Shown piece by piece: positions 15,500 to 24,514 of a stretch of DNA of 34,807 nt. This DNA is from Streptosporangiaceae bacterium. GTDB taxonomy: Bacteria; Actinomycetota; Actinomycetes; Streptosporangiales; Streptosporangiaceae. The position numbers and the translations under genes are program-made. The stretch is taken from assembly GCA_019245115.1 (NCBI GenBank), contig JAFARZ010000401.1, positions 1-34,807 on the forward strand, given 5' to 3'. The number at the start of each line of letters is the position of its first letter. Position 1 is the first letter of the stretch. A model generated the notes under the pieces. That model saw nothing but the letters and a program-made list of their open reading frames with translations. It did not search any database and had not been told where the DNA came from.

Positions 15500-17644
15500 G
15501 TGGATAGACGCCAGTTCCTGACCAGAGCCGCGGCCACGACCGCCGGCGCGACAGTTCTCACTGCCGGGGCAGCCCGAACCGCTGACGCGGCCGCGGCTTC
15601 CGGGGCCACGGCGGTGCTGCCGGTGCCGGCCCAGCCGGCCGGGCTGCGCCCCGCCGGCCGCGACTTCGCCAAGGTGGGCGGCGACCTCGGCAACAAGAAC
15701 TACTCCACGCTGCGCCAGATCAGCCGGCACAACGTGAACCGGCTCGGCGGAGCGTGGCACACCCAGCTCGAGGGCGGCAGCACCGCGCAATACCAGGAAT
15801 GCACGGTCGTGGCCCAAGATGGTGTGCTGTATGTCCAGACCACTCAGCAGAACGTGTTCGCCGTCGACGGGAAGACCGGCGCGATCATCTGGAAGACCGC
15901 CATCGGCAGTCCCGACGCGACAACGGACATGCGCGGCGTGGGGCTGGGACAGGGGATGGTGTTCTCCACCTCGGGCGCGAACATCGTGTACGCGCTGGAC
16001 CAGAAGACCGGCAAGATCGTCTGGCAGACCCCGCTGCTCAACGAGCCGCAGAACGGCTTGCAGCCGGGCACGCTAGCGGCCGCGGTCGTGTACTTTGACG
16101 GCCTGGTCTATGTGGGCATGAACGGCAGCGTGGTAGGAGCGCGAGGGCACGCCTACGCGCTCGACGCGGCCACCGGCAAGGTCGCGTGGACGTTCTGGAG
16201 TTGCCCCGGACCCGGCGAGTACGGCAACGACACCTGGGCCGGCTCATCCTGGCAGTCCGGCGGTGCCGTCCCCTGGATCCACCCGGCCATCGACCCGGAT
16301 CTCGGGCTGGTCTACTGGACGTTCGGCAACCCGTACCCACGTACCGACGGCTCGACCCGGGAAGGCACCAACCTGTTCGCCAACTCGCTGGTCGCGCTGG
16401 ACGCCAAGACCGGCGTCCGTCGCTGGCACTTCCAGTCGGTCCACCACGACCTGTGGGACTGCGACAACGTCATGGCGCCCGTCCTGGCCGACCTCGAGAT
16501 CGAGGGCAGGATCCGTAAGGTCGTCGTCTACGGGAGCAAGGCGGGGATGTTCTACATTCTGGACCGGGTTACCGGGGAGCCGGTGCATGGTGCCGAGGAG
16601 CGGCCGGTGCCGCAGGACCCCCGTCAGCTGACCTGGCCGACCCAGCCGTTCCCGGGCGGCGAGCCGTTCGTGCCGGAGCAGTTCCCCAGCTACCGGGACG
16701 CGACGCGGCCCGTCCCCTTCTACCCAGCGGGCCCCATCTTCACCCCGTTCTGGGATCGCCCCACGATTATCTTTCCTGGCGCGGTCGGCGGCGGTAACTG
16801 GGCGTACGACTCGTTCAGCCTGGACACCGGGTACGTCTACGTCGGCTACAGCCTGATCGACACCGACTACGCCAACGCCCGCGGTGGGCTGGGCAGTACC
16901 GGCCGGCCACTCGGCGAGTACATGGCGGGCGGGCTCGCCGCGGTCGATCCGCGCACCAACACGGTGGTGTGGCGCAAGCCGAACAAGTGGTGGCTCTCCC
17001 TGGGAACCGGCGTCCTCAGCACCGCGGGGCGGCTGCTGTTCCAGGGCCGACCGGACGGCACGCTGGTCGCGATGGACGACGCGACCGGCGACGAGCTCTG
17101 GAGCTGGCAGTGCGGCGCGGGTGCCAACACGTGCCCCATCGCCTATGAGGTGGACGGGGAGCAGTACGTTGCCATCTTCGCCGGCGGCGAATGGGAACCG
17201 ATCGGGCCCGCCACGCCCTACGGCGACAACCTCTGGGCGTTCAAGCTGGACGGCACCGTTCCCCCCGCTCCGACGCCCGCCCCGCCGCCCAACCGCAATC
17301 CGATCACCGCACCGCCGGTTACCGGCACCACCGCCAGCAACACCGTCACGCTCGGGCGGATCTGGAATCCGGCCACCCACTCCCCCGGCGGTACCGAGAA
17401 CACGGTCTCGCCGAACGCGATGGCGCCCCAGGCCCTCACCGTCCCCGTCGGGACGACCGTCACGTTCGTCAACCCAGCCGGCAACACCTACAATCACGGC
17501 GCCGCGTCTTTCTTCGACAACGAGTTCGACACCGGAACGCTGGCGCCGGGCCAGTCGGCGACGCACACCTTCACCAAGGCGGGCGAGTACTTCTATAACG
17601 ATCCGGCCTTCCCGCAGAGCACCGGCAAGATCGTCGTCCAGTGA
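15500..17644 (+). CDS. Tat-exported quinoprotein (PQQ-type) dehydrogenase with C-terminal cupredoxin-like domain
   Basis: A 714-residue protein starting at GTG (AAGGAGGA upstream). The N-terminus RRQFL plus an Ala-rich hydrophobic stretch is a Tat signal. Residues about 55-590 form a PQQ-type beta-propeller with repeated blades (GKTGAIIWKT, QKTGKIVWQT, AATGKVAWTF), the active-site region HHDLWDCD near residue 315, and GRLLFQGRPDGTLVAMD..TGDELWSW. No haem c CxxCH is present, so electrons go to an external acceptor. After a Pro-rich linker, residues about 600-714 have a plastocyanin-like fold with one His (YNHG), but the usual C-x-H-x-M loop reads GEYFYNDPAFPQSTG and lacks copper ligands. The oxidised substrate is probably a sugar or alcohol. 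No pqq genes are in the window. Confidence 0.85.
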   Translation: MDRRQFLTRAAATTAGATVLTAGAARTADAAAASGATAVLPVPAQPAGLRPAGRDFAKVGGDLGNKNYSTLRQISRHNVNRLGGAWHTQLEGGSTAQYQECTVVAQDGVLYVQTTQQNVFAVDGKTGAIIWKTAIGSPDATTDMRGVGLGQGMVFSTSGANIVYALDQKTGKIVWQTPLLNEPQNGLQPGTLAAAVVYFDGLVYVGMNGSVVGARGHAYALDAATGKVAWTFWSCPGPGEYGNDTWAGSSWQSGGAVPWIHPAIDPDLGLVYWTFGNPYPRTDGSTREGTNLFANSLVALDAKTGVRRWHFQSVHHDLWDCDNVMAPVLADLEIEGRIRKVVVYGSKAGMFYILDRVTGEPVHGAEERPVPQDPRQLTWPTQPFPGGEPFVPEQFPSYRDATRPVPFYPAGPIFTPFWDRPTIIFPGAVGGGNWAYDSFSLDTGYVYVGYSLIDTDYANARGGLGSTGRPLGEYMAGGLAAVDPRTNTVVWRKPNKWWLSLGTGVLSTAGRLLFQGRPDGTLVAMDDATGDELWSWQCGAGANTCPIAYEVDGEQYVAIFAGGEWEPIGPATPYGDNLWAFKLDGTVPPAPTPAPPPNRNPITAPPVTGTTASNTVTLGRIWNPATHSPGGTENTVSPNAMAPQALTVPVGTTVTFVNPAGNTYNHGAASFFDNEFDTGTLAPGQSATHTFTKAGEYFYNDPAFPQSTGKIVVQ

Positions 17645-17668
17645 CTGGGTCAGGTGCGCGAGGTGCCG

Positions 17669-17726
17669 ACCGGATGATTGTGGCAGCGACCCGGTTACAA
17701 CCGGGTGAGTGTCACACTCATCCGGT
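17669..17726. terminator. Nested inverted repeats between convergent genes
   Basis: Outer arms ACCGGATGA (17669-17677) and TCATCCGGT (17718-17726) enclose an inner stem CCCGGTT/AACCGGG (17690-17705). A competing small hairpin TGAGTG-TCA-CACTCA overlaps the right outer arm. It lies 25 nt after the quinoprotein stop and before the convergent LLM gene, so it is best read as a bidirectional terminator; it lacks a U-tract. Confidence 0.45.
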
Positions 17727-17842
17727 AACGGAGGCGCGGCCGTTGGGGGTAATTCGGACTATTGGGCCATCCTCGGATGTGACGTTCCGGTCCTATGTTG
17801 ATTCGCCGACCATGGATTCGGAGGTTTGCCGGACATGATCCG

Positions 17843-18952
17843 TTATATGGACCGCGCATCCGATGGCAGCGCGGAAGATTGGGGCCTCGTGGAAACAAAG
17901 GGGTCGCTTTCCGGCGCCTTTTCTTCCGCCGAGCTCCTATTTTCCGCAAGATGGCTGGTCGGCCCGGGCAAAGCCGGCAGGACGTGGCGGGCGATCAGTT
18001 CCAAGGAGGCGGTACTGTGCTCGATCGGCATGCCAGGAGGCCGGGCCCAGAAGACCAGTTCCTCGTATCCGAGCCGGTGCTGGCTTTCCGTGATCGCGGT
18101 CAGGATGTCGTCAGGCGTGCCAACGAAATAGTGGTCGGGCGAAAGGACCGCCGGGTCGGTCAGTTCCGCCCCGTGTGAGTCGTCGTCTCCCGCCGCGGAG
18201 AACCACTTCCGGTAGGCATTGAACTGATACAGCAGGTGGTTGCCGCAGATCTCCCAGGCTTTGTCCCGGCTGTCCGCCGCGAACAGCACCCGGTTGGTAG
18301 CAACCCGAGGCGCCCCCGGCATCTGCTCCCGGTAGGCCTGGTAGATGTCAAGCCCGGCGCCGGAGTCCGGCATGAAGCAGGTGCCGTACCTGGCCGCCCG
18401 GCGCGCGGCGGCCAGGCTGCTGCCGCCCACCCAGATCGGCGGGCCCGGCCGCTGGGCCGGCGGTGGCGCCACCACCACGTCGTCGAACCGGAAGTGCCGT
18501 CCGGCGTAAGAGAACGGCTGGCCGCGCCAGGCCAGTCCGAGGATCTCGATGGTCTCGTCGGTGCGCGTGCCGCGCTCGCCCTTGGGCACGCCGAGCACCG
18601 CGAACTCGTCCGGCTTGTAGCCCGGCGCGAGCCCGACGTCGAGGCGGCCCCCGGACAACTGGTCGACCACCGCGAGGTCCTCGGCCAGCCGCAGCGGATG
18701 GTGCAGCGGGGCCAGCAGCACGGCGGTACCGAGCCGGGCCCGCGAGGTGCGCTCTGCCAGCGCGCCCAGCATGGCGGTCAGCGAGGGGAGGTAGCCCTCT
18801 TCGCTGAAATGGTGCTCGGACAGCCAGATGGAGGCGAAGCCGAGTTGCTCGGCGTACGCCGCCTGGTCAAGGGTCTCCCGGTACAACCGCTGCCAGGGCA
18901 GCCGCCATCGGGCGGGATTACGGAAGTCGTACCAGACGCCCAGACGTGTCAT
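17843..18952 (-). CDS. LLM-class flavin-dependent oxidoreductase (luciferase-like)
   Basis: A 369-residue TIM-barrel flavoprotein with the bacterial-luciferase pattern: AAYAEQLGFASIWLSEHHF, LGTAVLLAPLHHPLRLAEDLAVVDQLSGGRLDVGLAPGY, and PPIWVGGSS. It would use reduced flavin (FMNH2 or F420, undecided) for a monooxygenase or dehydrogenase reaction. The ATG at 18952 overlaps the stop of the upstream alcohol dehydrogenase by 4 bp. The family fold ends near HVLPALPG; the last ~38 residues are a polar tail without clear homology. It is the last gene of the import/oxidation operon and probably performs a late step on the same substrate. Confidence 0.88.
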   Translation of the reverse strand: MTRLGVWYDFRNPARWRLPWQRLYRETLDQAAYAEQLGFASIWLSEHHFSEEGYLPSLTAMLGALAERTSRARLGTAVLLAPLHHPLRLAEDLAVVDQLSGGRLDVGLAPGYKPDEFAVLGVPKGERGTRTDETIEILGLAWRGQPFSYAGRHFRFDDVVVAPPPAQRPGPPIWVGGSSLAAARRAARYGTCFMPDSGAGLDIYQAYREQMPGAPRVATNRVLFAADSRDKAWEICGNHLLYQFNAYRKWFSAAGDDDSHGAELTDPAVLSPDHYFVGTPDDILTAITESQHRLGYEELVFWARPPGMPIEHSTASLELIARHVLPALPGPTSHLAENRSSAEEKAPESDPFVSTRPQSSALPSDARSI

Positions 18953-20025
18953 GAGGCCACCTCGATCAGCACCTTGACCTCGCCGCTGCCGCGGGTGATG
19001 AGCCGCTCGAAACCGCCGACCACCGCGGATTCGAGCGGGACCACGGAACTGATCACCCGTTCGGCAGGCAGTCTTCCGCTGGCGATCAGCCCCGCGACAC
19101 GGGGGAAGTCCTGCACCGGGTAGCACCAGGTGCCGGCGAGGGTCAGGTCCTTGAGGGCCAGCGTCTGCGCGCGGATCGACGCCGGGCGGATGTGCAGCGC
19201 GGTCTGCACGACGGTGCCCTGGGGCCGGACCGCGTCGATGCACAGGTTCAGCGCGCTCTCGTGGCCCGCGCACTCCACCGCGAGGTCGGCGCCGATCCCG
19301 CCGGTGAGGTCGCCGATGATCTCCGCCACCGGCTCGGCGGCCGGATCGGCGGTGATGACCTCGCCCAGCCCGTCACCCAGCGCGGCGGCGCGGACGCGCC
19401 GCGCCGGATCGGGCTCGGACAGCACCACCCGCCGGGCCCCGGCGGCGAGCGCGTACAGCGTGGCCAGCGAGCCGATCGGCCCGGCTCCGGTGACCAGCAC
19501 GGTCTGGCCGGGCTGGAGCCGGCCCCGGTCGACGCCGTAAGCGGCGACCGCGGTGGGCTCGATCAGTGCGGCCTGCCGGGCCGTCAGCGTCTCCGGGACC
19601 GGGACGACCTGCGACGCGGAGACGATCGCGAGATCGGCCAGGCCGCCCCAGGCGCTGCTCAGCCCGGTGCACGCCATCGTGCGGCACAGGTGACCCTGGC
19701 CGCGGAGGCACTCAAAACAGTGACCGCAACTGATCAGCGGCATGACGGTGCACAGGTCACCCGGACGGACATGGGTGACCCCCGGGCCGGCCGAGGCGAC
19801 CACGGCAGAGAACTCATGTCCGAGGATCTGCGGCAGCCCGGCACCGGTCAGCGGGTGAGGGCTGGCCGGGGTCACGATCGGCCCGTCGGTGTACTCGTGC
19901 AGGTCGGTACCGCAGATCCCGCACATCACCGGCCGCAGCAGGACCTCGCCAGGCCCCGGCGGTCCTGGCGAAGCCACCTCTTCCACGTGCAGTTCGCGGG
20001 CCTTATGGAATCTCAGTGCACGCAT
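18949..20025 (-). CDS. Zinc-dependent alcohol dehydrogenase (2,3-butanediol/sorbitol dehydrogenase-like)
   Basis: A 358-residue MDR-family enzyme. It has catalytic zinc residues in CGICGTD (Cys38) and LGHEF, the structural-zinc lobe CGHCFECLRGQGHLC, and a Rossmann NAD(P) site VLVTGAGPIGSLA. The Glu in ALIEPTAVA is typical of polyol-type members. It should oxidise a secondary alcohol to a ketone. The ATG at 20025 lies 13 bp inside the upstream dehydrogenase gene, and its own stop overlaps the LLM gene, so expression is coupled. It is one of three consecutive MDR genes that differ clearly from each other and so are not recent duplicates. Confidence 0.9.
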   Translation of the reverse strand: MRALRFHKARELHVEEVASPGPPGPGEVLLRPVMCGICGTDLHEYTDGPIVTPASPHPLTGAGLPQILGHEFSAVVASAGPGVTHVRPGDLCTVMPLISCGHCFECLRGQGHLCRTMACTGLSSAWGGLADLAIVSASQVVPVPETLTARQAALIEPTAVAAYGVDRGRLQPGQTVLVTGAGPIGSLATLYALAAGARRVVLSEPDPARRVRAAALGDGLGEVITADPAAEPVAEIIGDLTGGIGADLAVECAGHESALNLCIDAVRPQGTVVQTALHIRPASIRAQTLALKDLTLAGTWCYPVQDFPRVAGLIASGRLPAERVISSVVPLESAVVGGFERLITRGSGEVKVLIEVAS

Positions 20026-21056
20026 ATCTCAGGCACTCCTGCTACGTCGACGACTATCTTGCCGTGGGCTTTCCGCTCGGCCAGCGGGCGCAGCCCGCGC
20101 TCGACCAGGTCGCCGAGCGGTATGACATCGCCCAGCACAGTGCCGGCCAGCGACGTGCCGGCCAGGATCGACACCGCCTCGCCCAGGTCCTCCCGGCACA
20201 CATGGGCGAGCGTCCCGTGCAGGTCCACCTCCCGGGCAGCCACCGAGAACAGGTCGATCGCCGACGGTGACGGCTGTAGTCCGACGATCACGATGTCGCC
20301 GCCGCGGCGGACCATGGTCAGGGCTGCCGCCGGGCTGGCCGGGGCGCCGGACGCCTCGATCACCACGTGCGCGCCGTCGCCGCCGGTGGCATCGAAGACC
20401 GCCGACGCCACATCCGCACGCGAGACATTCACGGTGTGGGTCGCGCCCAGTGCCGCCGCGGTGGCGAGCCGGTCATCTGCCATGTCGATGGCGATCAGCG
20501 GGGCGGCACCGAGCGCCGCCGCGGCGGCAACGATGAACGCCCCGATGCCGCCCACGCCGATCACGGCGCACGAGCGCCCAGCCGCGACGCGGCCACGCCG
20601 GGCGGCGTGCAGGGCCACGGCCAGCGGCTGGGCCATGGCCGCGCCGATGTCGTCAAGGCCGTCCGGTATCAGCCGGCAGATCGACGCCGGCGACAGGACC
20701 AGCTCCGCAAGGCCGCCATCCCGGTGCAGGCCGAGGGTCTGGTAGCTGGCGCACAGGTTGGTCCGGCCCGCGACGCACCATTCGCAGCTCCCGCACGAGA
20801 TTCCGGCCCCGCTGACCACCCGGGCACCCACCGGGAACTCGCCGACGCTCGAGGCCACGACAGAACCGGTGAACTCATGGCCGAGCACCACCGGGGGCCG
20901 GGCCAGCAACGGGCCGTGGTCCCACTCCGCGGAATCGGTGCCGCACAACGCCGCCTTCGTCACCTTGATGAGCAACTCATCCGAAGCCGGGGCGGGCGGC
21001 GAGGGCACCGGCTCGATGCGCACATCTCCGGGCCCATACAGCACGGCGGCCCTCAC
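20013..21056 (-). CDS. Zinc-dependent alcohol dehydrogenase (MDR family)
   Basis: A 347-residue MDR enzyme: catalytic site ALCGTDSAEWDHG and LGHEFTG, structural-zinc lobe CGSCEWCVAGRTNLC, nucleotide site AVIGVGGIGAF. The frame begins at GTG 21056, overlapping the upstream stop as GTGA. Its stop lies 13 bp inside the next gene. The substrate is unknown. The catalytic-zinc Glu region reads MAQPLAVALHA, with Gln-Pro where many polyol enzymes have Glu-Pro, suggesting a different specificity or zinc coordination from its neighbours. Confidence 0.88.
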   Translation of the reverse strand: MRAAVLYGPGDVRIEPVPSPPAPASDELLIKVTKAALCGTDSAEWDHGPLLARPPVVLGHEFTGSVVASSVGEFPVGARVVSGAGISCGSCEWCVAGRTNLCASYQTLGLHRDGGLAELVLSPASICRLIPDGLDDIGAAMAQPLAVALHAARRGRVAAGRSCAVIGVGGIGAFIVAAAAALGAAPLIAIDMADDRLATAAALGATHTVNVSRADVASAVFDATGGDGAHVVIEASGAPASPAAALTMVRRGGDIVIVGLQPSPSAIDLFSVAAREVDLHGTLAHVCREDLGEAVSILAGTSLAGTVLGDVIPLGDLVERGLRPLAERKAHGKIVVDVAGVPEICVH

Positions 21057-22003
21057 GACGAGGCCTCGATGTGGACCTTGATGTTGCCCGACCCCAGGGA
21101 CGCCGCCGCCAGCGCGGCCGGGGCGTCGCGAAGTGGATAACGTGCGGTGACGATCGGGGTCGGGTCGACGACCCCGCTGGCCAGGAACCTGATCGCCTGC
21201 GGCCAGATACCGGCCGAGCCGACGATGCCCTGGATGCGCAGCGACCGGGCCTGGATCAGGCCCAGCTCGGCGGGCACCTTGCTGCCGACATCGATGCCCA
21301 CGTAAACCACCCGGCCGTGGTTACCGGCCAGCGTCAGCGCCTGCGCCATCGCCTCCGGATGACCGGCGGACTCAATGACCACGTCGAACAACTCGCCGGT
21401 AGCCTCGTCGGGATGGATGGCGTCGCGTGCGCCCAGCTCGATGGCCTTGGCCCGCCGGTCGGGCCGCGGCTCGATCAGCGTTACAGCAGCGTTGCGGCCT
21501 ACCGCGGCCATGGCGGACAGCAGGCCGATCGGGCCGCCGCCCAGCACCGCGACCCGGTCGCTCGGGTCAATCGCCCCGGCCCGCACCGCCGCGTACGCCA
21601 CGGTGAACGGCTCCACCAGCGCGCCCTGGCCGAAGGTCAGCTGCTCGGGAAGCTTGTGCAGCCATTCCGCCCGGGCGGTGAACTGCTCAGCCGCGGCGCC
21701 GGAGATGGAGAACCCGAAGTGATCACGCCCGCCCGGACCTACCACGCACTCCCCCACCACGGGATCACCTGGCTTGAGACCATCGACGCCCGGGCCGACC
21801 TCGGCCACCTCCCCGGCCCATTCGTGGCCGGGAGTGATCGGATAGCTGATCGGGATGATGTACCGCCCGGCCAGCAGCTCCAGATCGGAGTGGCAGACTC
21901 CGACCACCCTGGATGACACGACGACCTCACCGGGTCCAGCCACCGGTCGTTCGTTATCAATGACTTCAGCCTGGCCGGGGGCGGCGAAGACCAGCGCGCG
22001 CAT
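21053..22003 (-). CDS. MDR-family alcohol dehydrogenase lacking the structural-zinc lobe
   Basis: A 316-residue, short MDR enzyme. The catalytic zinc site is kept (GVCHSDLELL, PGHEWAG, ALVEPFTVA) and the nucleotide site is AVLGGGPIGLLS. The four-Cys structural-zinc lobe of its two neighbours is missing: after VVGECVVGPGG the chain passes directly to the substrate region. The ATG at 22003 follows the upstream TGA with no gap. It is the first dehydrogenase after the transporter genes, so may act on the freshly imported compound; this order-based role is inference. Confidence 0.88.
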   Translation of the reverse strand: MRALVFAAPGQAEVIDNERPVAGPGEVVVSSRVVGVCHSDLELLAGRYIIPISYPITPGHEWAGEVAEVGPGVDGLKPGDPVVGECVVGPGGRDHFGFSISGAAAEQFTARAEWLHKLPEQLTFGQGALVEPFTVAYAAVRAGAIDPSDRVAVLGGGPIGLLSAMAAVGRNAAVTLIEPRPDRRAKAIELGARDAIHPDEATGELFDVVIESAGHPEAMAQALTLAGNHGRVVYVGIDVGSKVPAELGLIQARSLRIQGIVGSAGIWPQAIRFLASGVVDPTPIVTARYPLRDAPAALAAASLGSGNIKVHIEASS

Positions 22004-24505
22004 TCAATTACTCCCTACGAGGTTGAGGCCGCCGGTCCGGGTCCGGGCCTGGGTGTAGATGCCCACCGCCACCATCACCAGCACGCCCTGGAACCAGTAC
22101 TGCCAAGCCTGGGACAGCTGCAGGAACGTCGTCACGTTGAGCAGCTCCTCCACCAGGACCGCCCCGAACAGCGCCCCGATGAACGAGCCGCGGCCGCCGA
22201 AGATGCTGGTGCCGCCCAGCACCACGGCGGTGACCGAGGCCAGCGTGTAGTTCACGCCCTGGGTCGGGTCCCCGACCCCGACCTGGGCCATCAGCAAGAC
22301 GCCGCCGACGCAGGCGAACAGGGCCGAGGCGACGTAGGCGCCGATGACCGTGACGCTGGGGCGGACCCCCAGCCGGAAGGCGGCAGCGGGATCCGATCCG
22401 ATTGCCCGCAGGCCGCGCCCCCACCGGGACCGGCGCAGCGCCCATTCCATCGCGACGGCGACGACGGCCGCCGCGATGAACGCGACGGCGACCGGTCCAG
22501 CGCTGTGGTTGATGGCGTTGAGGATGGAGAACGAGATGTAGCCGCCCTGGAACGGCCGCAGCACCAGGGACACGCCCTGCAAGGCGATATAGGTGACGAG
22601 CGTGGCGACGATGGGCGTGAACCGGGCGAACCTGACCATGCCGCCGTTCAGCAGCCCCACCGCGCCGCACACCGCGATCATCACCAGGAACCCAGCAGTG
22701 TAGACCAGCGGCCCGTGTCCCTTGTTCTCGAAGAACGACCCGATGACCACGACCAGGCCGGCCAGCGGCCCCACGGACAGGTCGATGCCGCCGGTCAGGA
22801 TCACGCATTCCTGCCCGAACGAGATGAACGCGGTGGCCGCTATCAGCACGGTCAGCGAGCTCAGGTTGAACGTGGACAGGAACCGTGAGTTGTGCGCCTG
22901 GGTATAGACGGCCAGGGCGGTAATCGCGATCGCCAGCACGGCGACGGCCGCGTAATCGCCGCGGGCCACCTGGCGGAACCATGACCGGTTTTCCTGGCCA
23001 TCCGCTTGTGCCCGCCGCTGGGTTGAGGTCAGCATGGCGTGCGCGATGGTGTCCTCGGTGACCTGCTCACCCGCCAGTTCCGCCACGACATGGCCGGCGG
23101 AGAAGACGACGACCCGGTCGCAGAGTCCTTCGAGTTCGCGGATGTCGGAGGACACGATGATCACCGAGGCGCCGTAGCCGGCCACCTCGCGCAGGATGCG
23201 GTAGATCTCGGCCCGGGCGCCGACGTCGACGCCCTGTGTCGGCTCCTCGGCGAGCAGCAGCGTGGCCCGCTGGTTGAGCAGGGCCCTGGCCAGCAGCACC
23301 TTCTGCTGGTTGCCGCCGGACAGGCTCAGCACGTTGGCTTCCACGGACGGCGCCTTGATGGAGAGATCTCGCTGCTGCGTCTGGACGGCACGCGCTTCAG
23401 CGCGCGGCCGCACCATGCCCCAGCGGCTGAACTGCCCCAGCGCGGAGACGGTGGCATTCTCCCGGACGGACAGCGTGCCGAACAGACCCTCGCCGAGCCG
23501 GTCAGCCGACAGGTAGACGACGCCCGCGTCCAGCGCGGCGTCAGGACGGCCCAGACGGAGCGGCATCCCGCGCAGCTCGGCCTGGCCGGACGCGTGCCCC
23601 AGCCCGGCCAGGGCGCGGAGGAACTCGCTCTGCCCGTTGCCCACGATGCCCGCTAGCCCCACGATCTCTCCGGCCGACACGGTCAGCGAGACGTCGCGAA
23701 AAGCAGAATCAGACATATGACGAACGACAAGCACGGGCGGCCCGGAACCTTCCCCGGCCGGGCGGCTGGCCTTTGCGGGGAACTCCGTGGTCACCGCGCG
23801 GCCGACGATGAGCTCGAGAAGTTCCTCGTCGGAGACGTCCTGGACCGCGAAGCTGCCGCGTACCGTGCCGTCCCGGAGCACCGTGACCCGCTGGCACAGT
23901 TCGCGTACCTCCGCCAGCCGGTGGGTAATGTATGCTACCGCCACCCCGTTCGCCGCGAGCCGACGTAGCTCGGCGAACAAGGTGGCGGTCTCCTCGGCGC
24001 CGAGTGAGGCGGTGGGCTCGTCGAGGATCAGCACGGCCGGGTCGGCGGCCAGCGACTTGGCCACCTCGAGCAACTGGCGCTGGACCACGCTCAGGGCGGC
24101 CACCCGCTGGCCCAACTCGGCGGTGCAGCCCACCCGGGCCAGCTGGGATCGCGCCCACTGCGCGCCGTCCTGGCCAGCGGCGCGGAGCTGGTCCGGAAGC
24201 CACATGGCCAGGTTCTCGGCCACGGTGAGGTCGGGAACCAGGGCTGGGTGCTGGTAGGCGATGGACAGCCCGCGCTGGCGTACCGCCAGCGGCGTCGCTC
24301 CGCCGACCGGCTCGCCGTCCAGTTCGATGAGGCCGCGATCCGGTGCCAGCGAACCGGCCGCGATCGCCATCAGGGTCGACTTGCCCGCACCGTTCTCCCC
24401 GAGCAGGGCGTGTATCTCCCCGGATCGCGCCTCGAACGTGACGCCTTTGAGAGCGTCCACTCCGTCGAAGCTCTTCCAGACGTCAGCGAGCCTGAGCACC
24501 GGCAT
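22004..24505 (-). CDS. Sugar-type ABC transporter: fused double ATPase (RbsA-like) and permease (RbsC-like)
   Basis: One 833-residue chain. The first ~490 residues are an RbsA/MglA-type double ATPase: site 1 has GENGAGKST (residues 36-44), LSVVQRQLLEVAKSL and LILDEPTASLG. Site 2 has the degenerate Walker A GIVGNGQSE usual for this family, LSGGNQQKVLLARAL and LLAEEPTQGVDVG. From about residue 510 a BPD_transp_2 permease follows (FISFGQECVILTGGIDLSVG, AIGSDPAAAFRLGV, VVLGGTSIFGGRGSFIGALFGA). RbsA and RbsC are normally separate. The start has GGAG upstream and lies 9 bp after the binding-protein gene. Together with the separate permease at 25804 it would form an asymmetric channel. A sugar or polyol import substrate is likely. 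Confidence 0.9.
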   Translation of the reverse strand: MPVLRLADVWKSFDGVDALKGVTFEARSGEIHALLGENGAGKSTLMAIAAGSLAPDRGLIELDGEPVGGATPLAVRQRGLSIAYQHPALVPDLTVAENLAMWLPDQLRAAGQDGAQWARSQLARVGCTAELGQRVAALSVVQRQLLEVAKSLAADPAVLILDEPTASLGAEETATLFAELRRLAANGVAVAYITHRLAEVRELCQRVTVLRDGTVRGSFAVQDVSDEELLELIVGRAVTTEFPAKASRPAGEGSGPPVLVVRHMSDSAFRDVSLTVSAGEIVGLAGIVGNGQSEFLRALAGLGHASGQAELRGMPLRLGRPDAALDAGVVYLSADRLGEGLFGTLSVRENATVSALGQFSRWGMVRPRAEARAVQTQQRDLSIKAPSVEANVLSLSGGNQQKVLLARALLNQRATLLLAEEPTQGVDVGARAEIYRILREVAGYGASVIIVSSDIRELEGLCDRVVVFSAGHVVAELAGEQVTEDTIAHAMLTSTQRRAQADGQENRSWFRQVARGDYAAVAVLAIAITALAVYTQAHNSRFLSTFNLSSLTVLIAATAFISFGQECVILTGGIDLSVGPLAGLVVVIGSFFENKGHGPLVYTAGFLVMIAVCGAVGLLNGGMVRFARFTPIVATLVTYIALQGVSLVLRPFQGGYISFSILNAINHSAGPVAVAFIAAAVVAVAMEWALRRSRWGRGLRAIGSDPAAAFRLGVRPSVTVIGAYVASALFACVGGVLLMAQVGVGDPTQGVNYTLASVTAVVLGGTSIFGGRGSFIGALFGAVLVEELLNVTTFLQLSQAWQYWFQGVLVMVAVGIYTQARTRTGGLNLVGSN

Positions 24506-24514
24506 GTGAGTCTC

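Noticed and set aside
16442-16465. Calling the quinoprotein lanthanide-dependent from WDCD
   Set aside because: Glucose-dehydrogenase-type propellers also carry Asp at +2, so the signature is not decisive without a structure-based alignment.
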